A DNA stretch of 27,128 nt from a virus: IMG/VR virus record IMGVR_UViG_3300036985_004266, positions 1 to 27,128 of that record; one strand, given 5' to 3'. The notes below the pieces were generated by a model. That model searched no databases. It was not told the DNA's origin and saw only the letters and a program-made list of their open reading frames with translations. The number at the start of each line of letters is the position of its first letter. The first letter of the stretch is position 1. Both the position numbers and the translations under genes were made by a program. Below are positions 8,072 to 16,428 of this stretch, one piece after another.

Positions 8072-9621
8072 TGAAGCCATTCAAGCTTGTAGACTCAGTT
8101 GTTGTTGATCAACCTACCCTCCCGTCTATCAGGAGTCAAGCAATTGATCAGGTAGCTGGGGACAAAAATCCACGACTTCGCATTACCATGGACGCGACGC
8201 ACTCCGGTGTTATTACTAACAAAAGAGTTTACCCGGGTGTGAAAGTGAGAGACGGGTACAAGAGCTTCTTTAGCAAGAAGAACGGAGGAGATTCTGAGTA
8301 CGACAAGCCGGTACTTAGACACCACTCTAGCTACGAAGATCCCATAGGTCGCATATTTGGCGCTACTTTTACTCAACTTAGACAAGGTCAAGATTTTGAG
8401 TATGACTATAAGATGCCAGATGACGAGGGCGGCAGAGGATCAGGAGTTGTGACCGTAGAAGCTTTAATATCTGATCCAGATTCCATTCAAAAGATAATAG
8501 ACGGCAGATATCTAAGTGTTTCTGTCGGCCATAGTACTGACACTATGGATTGCTCTGTATGTGACAAAAATATATGGAAATGTGCCCACATGCCCGGTGG
8601 CTGGTATGACAAAGAGGGCGAAGAGTGTTCTAAAGATGACGAGGGCAGTAAGCTCTGTTATTACATAACAGGCACAATGACCTACAATGAGGCCTCTTTC
8701 GTCAATATGCCCGCACAACCTCCCGCAAAGCTAATAAACTTCAAGTGGGAAGACTGTAATAAAGAAGTAGTCTTCAAAAAAGACTCAATCCTCATAGAGT
8801 CTATGTCTAGAGGTAAGAAGGCCCTGGTTCGTGCCTTCGAACTAACAGATGACACAGGGGATTATAACCTTTTGAAAGGAACCTTTGCAAGCTCCAATCA
8901 AAAGACTGTTATAGATATGGCCGGTCCTGACGCTTCTCCTGCCTCGGGCTCAAAGACTTCTGACGAGACTAGACATGTCCATCAGACAAAAATTGACGCT
9001 CCCAAAAAGGACAGCTCTATGGATTCGGTGAAGACCGAAATCAAATCTACTAAGGAAGCTAACAAAATGGACAATGAAATACAGAACAAGGACGGCAAAC
9101 TCGATCCAGCCGTTCTATCTGCATCACTATCCGCACTGACTAAAGAGCGCGAGCAGATGCAGGCCGATATTGCCACGGCAACAGGCAAGATTTCTACACT
9201 AGAAAAGACCCTAGAGTCAAAGACATCAGAAATAGACAGACTGACCAAAGCTCAGTCTGACATGCAAGTAGAAATGTCTAAGGCCCTTGCTACAGCACTG
9301 GCATCAGTGCGAGTTCAGCTCAAAAAGCCGGATTCAGCTGGTCTGGATAGCGCAGAAAAGTTTACTGAATATTCAACCAACCTGTCTAAGCGCTCGGTAG
9401 AGTCTTTAAGAGACTCACTAAGTGACTTGATGCTTGAGCTATCTAATCAGAAGCCAGAGCTGACAGAAAAGAAGACTACTGATACTAAAGAAATTGTCGC
9501 AGACTCGAAGGTCTTAAACCCTTCTATACTCAGCGATAAGAATACAGTCCAAGCTGGAAGCAAGAAGCCTTCCAAGACTCAGGACACTAAAAAGCCTGTA
9601 GATCAGGCTTTCAAAGATTAA
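8071..9621 (+). CDS. Prohead protease fused to scaffold-like C-terminus
   Basis: The start is GTG at 8071, sharing its G with the portal stop (TAGTG), with GGAG upstream. Residues 35-225 match the HK97-type (S78) prohead serine protease pattern: an N-terminal strand with NKRVYPG, candidate catalytic His at H84/H85, Ser in RYLSVSVGHST (S149 or S151), and the acidic MTYNEASFVNMPAQP (E207). Directly after the serine is an insert with C161, C164, C171 and H173, a likely zinc knuckle. Residues 226-330 are a linker. Residues 333-516 are charged, Lys/Ser/Thr-rich, with a predicted coiled coil at about 350-415, as in scaffold proteins. The protease would cut scaffold and capsid arms during maturation. 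The assignment of individual catalytic residues is by pattern only. Confidence 0.87.
   Translation: MKPFKLVDSVVVDQPTLPSIRSQAIDQVAGDKNPRLRITMDATHSGVITNKRVYPGVKVRDGYKSFFSKKNGGDSEYDKPVLRHHSSYEDPIGRIFGATFTQLRQGQDFEYDYKMPDDEGGRGSGVVTVEALISDPDSIQKIIDGRYLSVSVGHSTDTMDCSVCDKNIWKCAHMPGGWYDKEGEECSKDDEGSKLCYYITGTMTYNEASFVNMPAQPPAKLINFKWEDCNKEVVFKKDSILIESMSRGKKALVRAFELTDDTGDYNLLKGTFASSNQKTVIDMAGPDASPASGSKTSDETRHVHQTKIDAPKKDSSMDSVKTEIKSTKEANKMDNEIQNKDGKLDPAVLSASLSALTKEREQMQADIATATGKISTLEKTLESKTSEIDRLTKAQSDMQVEMSKALATALASVRVQLKKPDSAGLDSAEKFTEYSTNLSKRSVESLRDSLSDLMLELSNQKPELTEKKTTDTKEIVADSKVLNPSILSDKNTVQAGSKKPSKTQDTKKPVDQAFKD
9067..9621 (+). CDS. Candidate nested scaffold protein from an internal start
   Basis: An in-frame ATG at 9067 (M333 of the protease-scaffold protein) is preceded by AAGGA at 9052-9056, ten bases away. 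Starting here would give a separate 184-residue protein made of just the coiled-coil scaffold part, ending at the same stop. This is the arrangement known for lambda C and Nu3. The sequence shows a plausible start exactly at the domain border. That it is used is inference. Confidence 0.4.
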   Translation: MDNEIQNKDGKLDPAVLSASLSALTKEREQMQADIATATGKISTLEKTLESKTSEIDRLTKAQSDMQVEMSKALATALASVRVQLKKPDSAGLDSAEKFTEYSTNLSKRSVESLRDSLSDLMLELSNQKPELTEKKTTDTKEIVADSKVLNPSILSDKNTVQAGSKKPSKTQDTKKPVDQAFKD

Positions 9622-9640
9622 TTGCTAACGGAGTTCAACT

Positions 9641-10564
9641 ATGGCAATTAGGATTCCACGTGGTTATGCGGTAAGTAGACCCTACTTCCGAGAGGTGTGT
9701 GAAGGTGTTAGACCTAACAGCCAGGCAGCTCCACGACTGCCGTTTACAGGGCTTGCCCACGTCAGAGTTGACGAGGTAGCCCACGATCCGATCGTTATCG
9801 ATTCAGGTACGATCGTAGGTGTCATTACTGGCTCTACAGGAGCTGGTGGCACGCTTTCAGTAAACAACGTTTCTGGCTCTTTCTGCCCAGCAATGATGGG
9901 CACTGCAGCAAATGCTATTTCTAGAACCCAAACGCTTATCAACATCGGCTCGGCTGACGCGACAACGACATGGGGTATGATTGGTGCGTCTGGCGCAGCT
10001 AGCTCGGTAGTCATTGGTGAAGTTAAGCCAATGGGCATTGTCTCGCAGCCAGTCTACAGTTCGTATCTGCAGACTGCGTTTACTAACTACAAGAGAACAC
10101 ACTCACTCGGGTTTGTTACTCAGTATGTTATCCAGGTACCTGCTACTAATGACGAAGAGGTCATTATAGAGGCTGGAGACTTGGTCATGCTTGGCAGCGG
10201 TTTCCATCACGGAATCGGCGTTACGTTTCCTTACGATGCTCAGAAACTGGCTGGCCGGTATGCCAAGTTCAGCTCATCGGCTTATGCAGCGCAGGAGCGC
10301 ACCGTTGGCCGCTGTCTTAAGAAGACATTCCTAGGACGCGGTGGTGCATCCACAACGGTTGGTGATTTACTGGCGACTGGTATCAGTGACTTCACGGCAT
10401 CGGCGGAACTTGACAACGAATTTGCAGGCCTCAGCAGAGTGAATACCGTCCCCGGTCTTTCACTTGCAGGTACTGAAACCAAGGGAGTCCCTGGTTTCCT
10501 TCTTGGCGCTCGTGCAGACGCCAACAAACGATATTGGGCTCTTACCATCCTCGTAAGGCTGTGA
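9641..10564 (+). CDS. Probable capsid decoration (cement) protein
   Basis: The start ATG at 9641 has CGGAG seven bases upstream. The 307-residue product is rich in Gly, Ala, Val, Ser and Thr and looks all-beta. It begins with a Pro/Arg-rich arm, and residues 50-85 hold a repeated beta pattern (SGTIVGVITG ... GTLSVNN). A later block reads FPYDAQKLAGRY and then TVGRCLKK, similar to the way decoration proteins place a VGR-type strand. It lies between the protease/scaffold and the major capsid gene, the usual place for a decoration gene. Like the capsid gene it uses more ACG, TCG and CGC codons than its neighbours, as expected for an abundant protein. Family membership is by pattern and position only. 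A second capsid-shell protein is the main alternative. Confidence 0.6.
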   Translation: MAIRIPRGYAVSRPYFREVCEGVRPNSQAAPRLPFTGLAHVRVDEVAHDPIVIDSGTIVGVITGSTGAGGTLSVNNVSGSFCPAMMGTAANAISRTQTLINIGSADATTTWGMIGASGAASSVVIGEVKPMGIVSQPVYSSYLQTAFTNYKRTHSLGFVTQYVIQVPATNDEEVIIEAGDLVMLGSGFHHGIGVTFPYDAQKLAGRYAKFSSSAYAAQERTVGRCLKKTFLGRGGASTTVGDLLATGISDFTASAELDNEFAGLSRVNTVPGLSLAGTETKGVPGFLLGARADANKRYWALTILVRL

Positions 10565-10580
10565 GGTTTAAGGAGTAACC

Positions 10581-11984
10581 ATGGAAGACATTAACATTGA
10601 CGCAACGTTTACAGAAGACCAGAAGAAAGTGTACCTAGCTCTGCACAAGCAGATAAAGGACGCAGTAAACGAAGGTATTGACAAAAAGCTTTCCTCGAAA
10701 GAGGGCGCAGACGATGAGTTTATAGACAACTCAGATACTGCCAAATTGGCAAGAAAAGATCGTAGACGCTTGGACCAGATGACAAAGATCTGGAAAAACA
10801 ACGGCTACGTGGACGGTGCTAGAGAGAAGATCAAGTTTGAGGATCTATTCCGCAAGGACATGGATCTCACAAACGAGATTCGCTCGTCTGGTAACGATAA
10901 CTTCAGCACGGATCATCCTTTGATGATACCGCGCACGATCTCCGTTCTGGCCAGAGAGGCAATTGAGCCAAACCTGGTCCTGACTAGCCTGCTCAATCGC
11001 ATTAACTACAGCCACGGCACGAGAATAGTATTCCCGTCTTGGGGTGGTGCAATGCAAGCTGCAGACCTAGCAGAGGGCGAAGAGTATCCAGAAGGCTCCA
11101 TGGAGCTGGCTGGCCAAGTAGAGGCAACGATCGGAAAGTCCGGTATCGCACTAAAGATAACGGAAGAGACGATCAGATACAGCCTTTACGACATCGTTTC
11201 GATGCAAGCCAGAGCAGCTGGTCGCGCAATGGCGAGACTAAAGGAGAAGAAGGTGGCAGACCTGATAACTGCTGATTACGGTACTACGGTCATTGACAAC
11301 ACAACGACAACGTACCGTTCATCGAGTGGTCGAGATGGGACTGGTGCTTACAACGGCACCCTGACCTTAGACGACCTTTACTACTGCTACGCAAAGATGG
11401 TTGATCGCGGATTCACCCCGAATACGTTGATCATGCATCCGTTTGCATGGCAGATATTTGCTCAAGAGGGTATCTCGAGAGCATTCGGCTTCCATAACGG
11501 CATAAGCCCACTAATGTGGCAGCTCCCTATGGGTTCGCCAGGTAACGCTCCTCAGTGGAGAGCAGGTGGTCTAAACCAGAACACCTATGTGTCCCAGCCT
11601 CAACAGCTGGCCACTACGATGACGAATGTGCCTTCGCCATTCCCAACTTCGTTCAGCATAGTCATCAGCCCTTACATGCCGTACAACGCTTCTACTGACC
11701 GCACGGACATAGTCCTATGCGATCGGAATGAGCTTGGACTGCTGATAGTTGATGAAGAGCTCACAACGGATGAGTGGATGGATCCAGCCCGCGACATCAA
11801 GAAGATCAAGATGCGCGAGCGTTATGGCCTTGCAGTGCAGAACGACGGCAAGGGCATAGGCCTATTGAAAGGTATCGAGATCGCCAAGTCCTTCGACTTT
11901 GCGAACAACTACACGGTCACCTACTCGGGTTCACAGCCTGCTGCAGTTGATCTCAGCACGGATAATGCAAACACCGTTCGCTGA
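10581..11984 (+). CDS. Major capsid protein, HK97 fold
   Basis: It has 467 residues with the layout of HK97-type capsid proteins. There is a charged helical N-arm (about 1-110) that may be cleaved or act as a scaffold domain, then IPRTISVLAREAIEPNLVL (117-134), where the folded core begins. The E-loop region reads AEGEEYPEGSMELAGQVEA (164-182), followed by the spine helix (about 195-230, ending in RLKEKKVADLI). A beta-rich P and A domain region follows. The start is fixed by AGGAG at 10571-10575, five bases before the ATG. Codon use is shifted to ACG, ATC and CGC, consistent with very high expression. A terminator-like hairpin lies just downstream at 12008-12042, so the capsid block probably forms the end of a transcript. 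Confidence 0.93.
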   Translation: MEDINIDATFTEDQKKVYLALHKQIKDAVNEGIDKKLSSKEGADDEFIDNSDTAKLARKDRRRLDQMTKIWKNNGYVDGAREKIKFEDLFRKDMDLTNEIRSSGNDNFSTDHPLMIPRTISVLAREAIEPNLVLTSLLNRINYSHGTRIVFPSWGGAMQAADLAEGEEYPEGSMELAGQVEATIGKSGIALKITEETIRYSLYDIVSMQARAAGRAMARLKEKKVADLITADYGTTVIDNTTTTYRSSSGRDGTGAYNGTLTLDDLYYCYAKMVDRGFTPNTLIMHPFAWQIFAQEGISRAFGFHNGISPLMWQLPMGSPGNAPQWRAGGLNQNTYVSQPQQLATTMTNVPSPFPTSFSIVISPYMPYNASTDRTDIVLCDRNELGLLIVDEELTTDEWMDPARDIKKIKMRERYGLAVQNDGKGIGLLKGIEIAKSFDFANNYTVTYSGSQPAAVDLSTDNANTVR

Positions 11985-12007
11985 TAAGTAGTGTGTAGAA
12001 ACTGATA

Positions 12008-12042
12008 GGGGCGGTCCTGGTAACCTGGGGCCGTCCCTTTCT
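12008..12042 (+). terminator. Terminator-like hairpin after the major capsid gene
   Basis: GGGGCGGTCC (12008-12017) pairs with GGGCCGTCCC (12028-12037), ten pairs with two G-T wobbles, over a ten-base loop. TTTCT follows. The stem is strong but the T-run is short, so termination may be partial, which would let some transcripts continue into the next gene. Confidence 0.65.
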
Positions 12043-12061
12043 CATAGGTGGAACTTCATAA

Positions 12062-15000
12062 ATGGCCAGAACAGTATATATCCTAAATACAACCACATCT
12101 AATAGAGTGGGTATGGTCACTCTGGGATTCCCTTTTGAGAGAGGTGAGGCCACCTCAACCAGTCAAAGAATTGTAGTAGAGGGCGCGACTAGCTATGTAC
12201 AAAAAGTGCAATGGGAACCTTTTGGTGCTAACTACATAGATGGCACAAATGGAAATTTCCATTCCTATAGATACGCAAAGATTTGCTTTAGAGCGGATGT
12301 TAATGCTTCTACAGAAAAAAGTGCAGAAGTGCACATTGGCGATATAGCCTATACACCGATACCCTACAGTTCTACAGTCTTAAATGCTTTTGTAGGAATA
12401 AATATAGAGTTTAGGATTAATGGGCAAACAATTGTCATACCTCTCAGTAATTTAACTCTTCTTCAAACTGCGGACACTGACGACCACATAAGACGATTTA
12501 AATACTGGGGCCGACCATTCCCTACTATGCCGTGGATATGGGTAGAGCTAATTACAGACGTCCCATCGCTGAGCCAGGCCAATGCCGCAGGTTTAGTGGT
12601 AAATACCAGTCCAGTTGAGGTGGCACAATTTTGGTTTAGATATGGCAACTCTTACGCCGCTAGAAACCTAGGAAGAGCTGCAGGGCCCTTTACTGCGCAG
12701 ACAAGGAACTTCTACTTAAACGAGCCAATATCTCTTTCTATTATAGGCTGTGATTCTGGGTTGAGATTCGAGAATCACGTCTACAGTATTAATAACGTAG
12801 GCAACGGTAAGCAGTACATCCTAGAAGACCCGGCATTTAATTTCTTTAACGGACAGTCTCTAAATAACAATAATTGCATGAAGTATTCTAACTGTAGGGT
12901 GTACAGAGGCTTCCTAGTTCTAGGAAATAACTCTACATCCTCAGTAGTAGCAGAACGGCAACGTGCCATGACTGCCATGGCGTCCGGGTGGAATAAATTC
13001 ATGCCGCCGTCGTTCTCAGATATAGCGTTGCCACCAAACGTCCCAAATGACAGAGAAAACCAAAAAGCTAAAATTGACACGATGATGACAGATGGCTTGG
13101 CAAGGCAGAATCCTTTGCCATTCCCTGCGGGCGTGTATAGCCTAAAACCATCGTCAAGTGGCGGTGGCGATCAAGGTGCCTACGGTGGAGCGTTCCATCA
13201 TCACCCACTTTACTATACTATGAAAGCAGCCTACGCTGCTGAGATCCCCTTTATACTCCATGGCATGGACTCTCATGGCTATAGACCAATGTGGATGTAT
13301 GAAGCCAATGGCACTAGATGGAAATATCAAAACTACCCAACAGCTAACATCTGGTGGTGTGAGCCTCATAAAGACGGCCGTGACCTCTGTGGAGTTCACA
13401 TTGAGGCCCCTTCTGCGCCTTCTGCTAAGGCTTCAACTCCTTATGAGGAGTATCAAGGACCTGATAGGCAGCACTGCTCTATACAGCTAGACGCTACCGC
13501 AGCTATTTTTACGGCAGACTATTTTGCTCTAGAGTTTTGTGAAATTGCAGCAGAACTCTATAGTGCTTCTGGATCTACAGACACAAATAGCCCGACCATC
13601 AATGGTTGGGAAGCTGATAGAGCTTCGGGTAGATTGCTACAGTCTTTAGTTAGTTTATTTTTTGCTACTGGGAACATGACTGCCTTTAAAGGCCTAGCAA
13701 CCAGAGCTTGGCTAGGCTATGTTATAAACGAATCTTGGCGATTTGGTGACTACGCTAGTGGCATAGAGCAATTAAAATTCATAGATGCCGTTGGAGTCTT
13801 CTCCAACTGGAGTTCATGCGACTATTCAAGATGGAACGTTGTACACAACTATCCAAATCTAATACCAGCAGCAGGCACACTCTTTAACCTATTTCCCAAG
13901 GAAACTCCGCACATAACGCCCTGGCAATTATCGTTTGCCGCAATTGCTTTGTACCAAGTAAGCATAGCCATAAAACAAATGTACACAGTTCCTGTGTTCT
14001 TAGTAAAGCCAGTAGTTAGCTCCAACTTTATCACAGACGGAGTTATACAGTTTACAGAACCCGCCGACCAGAACATACGTCTAATCGTAAGGAGTGACAT
14101 ATTTAGAACCCTTTCCAGGGATCTAGCAGGAAGTGTCCTTCAGCATAATACATTTAAGCTCGGACCTGGAAGTGAGCAGTCATGGTATAACATTGCTGTA
14201 AGGATCACGGCCAGACCAGGGCTTTTGTCTACTACTGCAGCTCGAGCAATTGAGTGCTTCCCCGTGGGAGCAACTATCACAGGTCTCACATCTGGCACAG
14301 TGGCTCAAGTTATAAGCCTAGAAGGGGGCATAGGGGATCAGCAGGGCAACGGCACCTTACCCAGGTTTGTAAACCTGTTTTTAAAAGTGCTGTCTGGTCC
14401 TGGTTTTACAGCTAACGGCAGTGTGCTACGCGAGAACGTATTATCCTCAACGGGATATAACACAGCTGAAGCCACTCCTGATCCAAGTCAGGGAACAGGA
14501 TTTGCAAACAATAAATGGGCTGGGTCATCGTCGTATTGCATGGACAGAAACGGTTCTAGTCACGGGCTACCTGGTACAGGCGCCAACTTTAGAAAGGCAC
14601 TAACTAATGCCCAGATGGAAGAGACTGATCGTAGAAGAATTTGGAACGTGCACACAAACGGTGGGCCTAACTGGTGTCAAATAGTTAGAGATTACGGAGA
14701 ATGGCAAACTGCGGTGACCCCGATAGTCTTGGGCGGACTGAACGACGGGTACTACTGGTCTAATAGTACCATCTATACCACAGCCAGACTGCGATCTAAG
14801 GTACAGGCCGTCCTTAACGACTCTTTAGCCTTAGCTGGGCAGGCTACGTCTATATGGGATATGAAAATATGGCCTTACATGGGGTATGTATTCAATTTTA
14901 TGAATACAGATTCTCCAGTATTGACTCCGTCTGTAGTATCTGCCATTGCTACAGTACCAAATGCGGTTACGCAGGCAGAAGTTATACGGGTAATTACTCT

Positions 15001-15490
15001 TGAGCCAGAATTGGTTACTGGACAGGGACTGATCCCTACACCTACTGTATTTGCTACTGCCCCAATATCTGCGGATGTAAGCATAAAGCCAGTTGCTGTC
15101 ACAAACCGCAAGCCCAATTTAGTAGAGCCACCTAGAGTCTTTACTGGGTCTGATAAGTCTGCAGACGTTTCAAGCGGAGCAGGGTCGGTACCCAATGTTA
15201 CACCAGTGGTCACGACAGTAGATGTTGGACCTAGAAGGAGTGTAGTAATAGATTTAAGTATGGACGGACCTAGTGAATCGTCAAGAAATAGAAATTTGAC
15301 CATTGACTCCGTTTATATTGCCCCGTCTGGCCCAGGCATACGAGGATTTACTGTAGCTACTGCAGAACTAGACTATATGACGCCCTACTACCCCCCGCAG
15401 GATCCACGAGATACACCGTACGATCCTGCAACAACCAGTCCTATAGACCTATCTTTAGTACCCACTACTTACAATTATAGAAGTCTATGA
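12062..15490 (+). CDS. Large lyase-like virion protein (candidate depolymerase)
   Basis: This is a 1142-residue protein. Its first 80 residues (GMVTLGFPFERGEA at 17-30, a later DGTNG at 60-64, then YRYAKICFRADV at 69-80) resemble the N-terminal beta barrel of the PcRGLX/YetA exo-polysaccharide lyase family, where a GxPfprG phrase is followed by DGS and a hydrophobic strand. Residues about 375-640 look like an alpha/alpha toroid rich in aromatic and His residues (HHHPLYY at 379-385, HGMDSHGYRP at 400-409, WWCEPHKDGRD at 431-441, then DRQHC and paired helices). The last 180 residues are Pro/Thr/Val-rich and probably form a linker or anchor. A role in degrading host surface or environmental polysaccharide is inference. 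It could also be a non-enzymatic fibre. It lies between head and neck genes, with terminators on both sides. AGGTGG precedes the ATG by about ten bases. Confidence 0.5.
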   Translation: MARTVYILNTTTSNRVGMVTLGFPFERGEATSTSQRIVVEGATSYVQKVQWEPFGANYIDGTNGNFHSYRYAKICFRADVNASTEKSAEVHIGDIAYTPIPYSSTVLNAFVGINIEFRINGQTIVIPLSNLTLLQTADTDDHIRRFKYWGRPFPTMPWIWVELITDVPSLSQANAAGLVVNTSPVEVAQFWFRYGNSYAARNLGRAAGPFTAQTRNFYLNEPISLSIIGCDSGLRFENHVYSINNVGNGKQYILEDPAFNFFNGQSLNNNNCMKYSNCRVYRGFLVLGNNSTSSVVAERQRAMTAMASGWNKFMPPSFSDIALPPNVPNDRENQKAKIDTMMTDGLARQNPLPFPAGVYSLKPSSSGGGDQGAYGGAFHHHPLYYTMKAAYAAEIPFILHGMDSHGYRPMWMYEANGTRWKYQNYPTANIWWCEPHKDGRDLCGVHIEAPSAPSAKASTPYEEYQGPDRQHCSIQLDATAAIFTADYFALEFCEIAAELYSASGSTDTNSPTINGWEADRASGRLLQSLVSLFFATGNMTAFKGLATRAWLGYVINESWRFGDYASGIEQLKFIDAVGVFSNWSSCDYSRWNVVHNYPNLIPAAGTLFNLFPKETPHITPWQLSFAAIALYQVSIAIKQMYTVPVFLVKPVVSSNFITDGVIQFTEPADQNIRLIVRSDIFRTLSRDLAGSVLQHNTFKLGPGSEQSWYNIAVRITARPGLLSTTAARAIECFPVGATITGLTSGTVAQVISLEGGIGDQQGNGTLPRFVNLFLKVLSGPGFTANGSVLRENVLSSTGYNTAEATPDPSQGTGFANNKWAGSSSYCMDRNGSSHGLPGTGANFRKALTNAQMEETDRRRIWNVHTNGGPNWCQIVRDYGEWQTAVTPIVLGGLNDGYYWSNSTIYTTARLRSKVQAVLNDSLALAGQATSIWDMKIWPYMGYVFNFMNTDSPVLTPSVVSAIATVPNAVTQAEVIRVITLEPELVTGQGLIPTPTVFATAPISADVSIKPVAVTNRKPNLVEPPRVFTGSDKSADVSSGAGSVPNVTPVVTTVDVGPRRSVVIDLSMDGPSESSRNRNLTIDSVYIAPSGPGIRGFTVATAELDYMTPYYPPQDPRDTPYDPATTSPIDLSLVPTTYNYRSL

Positions 15491-15606
15491 CTGTAGTGCA
15501 CGTAATAAATTTCAGCAAACTTAGGGTGTATGCAACACCCCGGGACCGCGTGATTTGTGGGCACTGCCCCTATCACCAAATCGACCAAGCCAGAAAAACG
15601 CTACCT

Positions 15607-15634
15607 TTGACTTGGCCTAGGGAGGACGTATAAA
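15607..15634 (+). promoter_or_regulatory. Possible sigma70-type promoter overlapping the terminator
   Basis: TTGACT (15607-15612) and TATAAA (15629-15634) are separated by 16 bases. The -10 box lies in the left arm end and loop of the terminator hairpin, so a transcript starting some seven bases later would contain only the right arm and would escape termination. It would drive the neck genes from 15673. This is pattern evidence only. Confidence 0.35.
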
Positions 15635-15658
15635 ACTATATGTCCTCCCGAATTTTTT
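15620..15658 (+). terminator. Strong intrinsic terminator
   Basis: GGGAGGACGTAT (15620-15631) pairs with ATATGTCCTCCC (15638-15649), twelve pairs with one G-T wobble, over the loop AAAACT. It is followed by GAA and six Ts (15653-15658). It would end transcripts coming from the 1142-residue gene. Confidence 0.85.
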
Positions 15659-15672
15659 AATAGAGGTTAGGT

Positions 15673-16425
15673 ATGTCTAAAAACAAAAAAACAAACGAGC
15701 AAGAGATTGCACAGATAGTAACAACAGTGGGTAGCAGCGTTCCTCAGCCTGGCGATGTCACACTGCCAGACAACGATAGCCCGCCGCAACAGGCTAAGGT
15801 TTTATCTTCTCTAGCTGGCCAGGATATATCAATAGATCTGACCCGTCGAGCCTATTTTGGTGTTGGCGATATCTGGCTTAGCCCAGATAATTACTGGTGC
15901 ACTGTTCCAGATAACATGACTTCGGCGCAGTACGCCATTATAGACTCTTGTCTACAGAATGGGTCTATCCACCTAGGAAAGACTTTTATACCGCCTATGA
16001 ATAAGGCCAGCGACGTGCCAGAAAAGTATTGGGTCTCAATAGAGCGAAACGGGTTTGATAATAAAAAGGCTAAAGCAGATTTTGCCCTTCTCCTCAGACG
16101 CGGTCACGATCAAGGATGGACTGCCCTGGAGATCGTCAATTTTTGTCTAGAAAAGGAAAGAGCGGGAAAGAATAGAAAGAATATTTTGGCCCTCCTTACG
16201 CAAACTTCTAAGTACTATGACGGCCCAATGACCTTGTGGGATCCGCCAGATACCAAGGAAGGCATCAAGAAAGTGATAATCAAGCCAGACGGCACTGTGG
16301 TTGCTACTACAAATTCGGGAGCCGAAGTCGCAAAGTCTTTGAATGAAGTTCCGCCTAAAGATCACAAGAGAGGCGGGAAGACTTCATCGGAAGCTGTAAA
16401 CGACATATTTGCCCCAATCAAATAA
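15673..16425 (+). CDS. Unknown 250-aa protein, head or neck region
   Basis: The start ATG at 15673 is preceded by AGAGGTTAGGT. The first 45 residues are polar, Gln/Pro/Asp-rich and likely disordered. The middle (about 50-180) holds aromatic-rich segments (GVGDIWLSPDNYWCTVP) and helices (FALLLRRGHDQGWTALEIVN). The C-terminal 60 residues are Lys-rich and polar. I recognise no family. It opens a run of genes all read in the same frame with one- or two-codon gaps (15673, 16429, 17785, 18265), between the head and sheath genes. That points to head completion or neck function, as inference. It is the first gene after the strong terminator and possible promoter. Confidence 0.75.
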   Translation: MSKNKKTNEQEIAQIVTTVGSSVPQPGDVTLPDNDSPPQQAKVLSSLAGQDISIDLTRRAYFGVGDIWLSPDNYWCTVPDNMTSAQYAIIDSCLQNGSIHLGKTFIPPMNKASDVPEKYWVSIERNGFDNKKAKADFALLLRRGHDQGWTALEIVNFCLEKERAGKNRKNILALLTQTSKYYDGPMTLWDPPDTKEGIKKVIIKPDGTVVATTNSGAEVAKSLNEVPPKDHKRGGKTSSEAVNDIFAPIK

Positions 16426-16428
16426 CCA

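Larger units (their letters stand above)
15491..15672 (+). other. Structured 182-base spacer
   Basis: This is the longest non-coding stretch in the window. It holds a perfect hairpin GGGTGT-ATGCA-ACACCC (15524-15540). A second hairpin follows, GTGAT (15550-15554) with ATCAC (15572-15576), enclosing GGGC-ACT-GCCC (15559-15569). GATTTG (15552-15557) can instead pair with CAAATC (15577-15582), so two alternative folds exist. A terminator and a possible promoter come next and are listed separately. No open reading frame of note and no known RNA family is recognised. Confidence 0.6.

Noticed and set aside
11039-11275. Plus-strand open frame inside the major capsid gene, and another at 17355-17612
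   Set aside because: Each overlaps a clearly real gene in another frame and has Arg/Lys/Ser-rich composition without recognisable features.
15541-15600. A tRNA-like or known riboswitch element in the long spacer
   Set aside because: No acceptor stem, T-loop sequence or conserved riboswitch core could be matched. Only generic hairpins are present.
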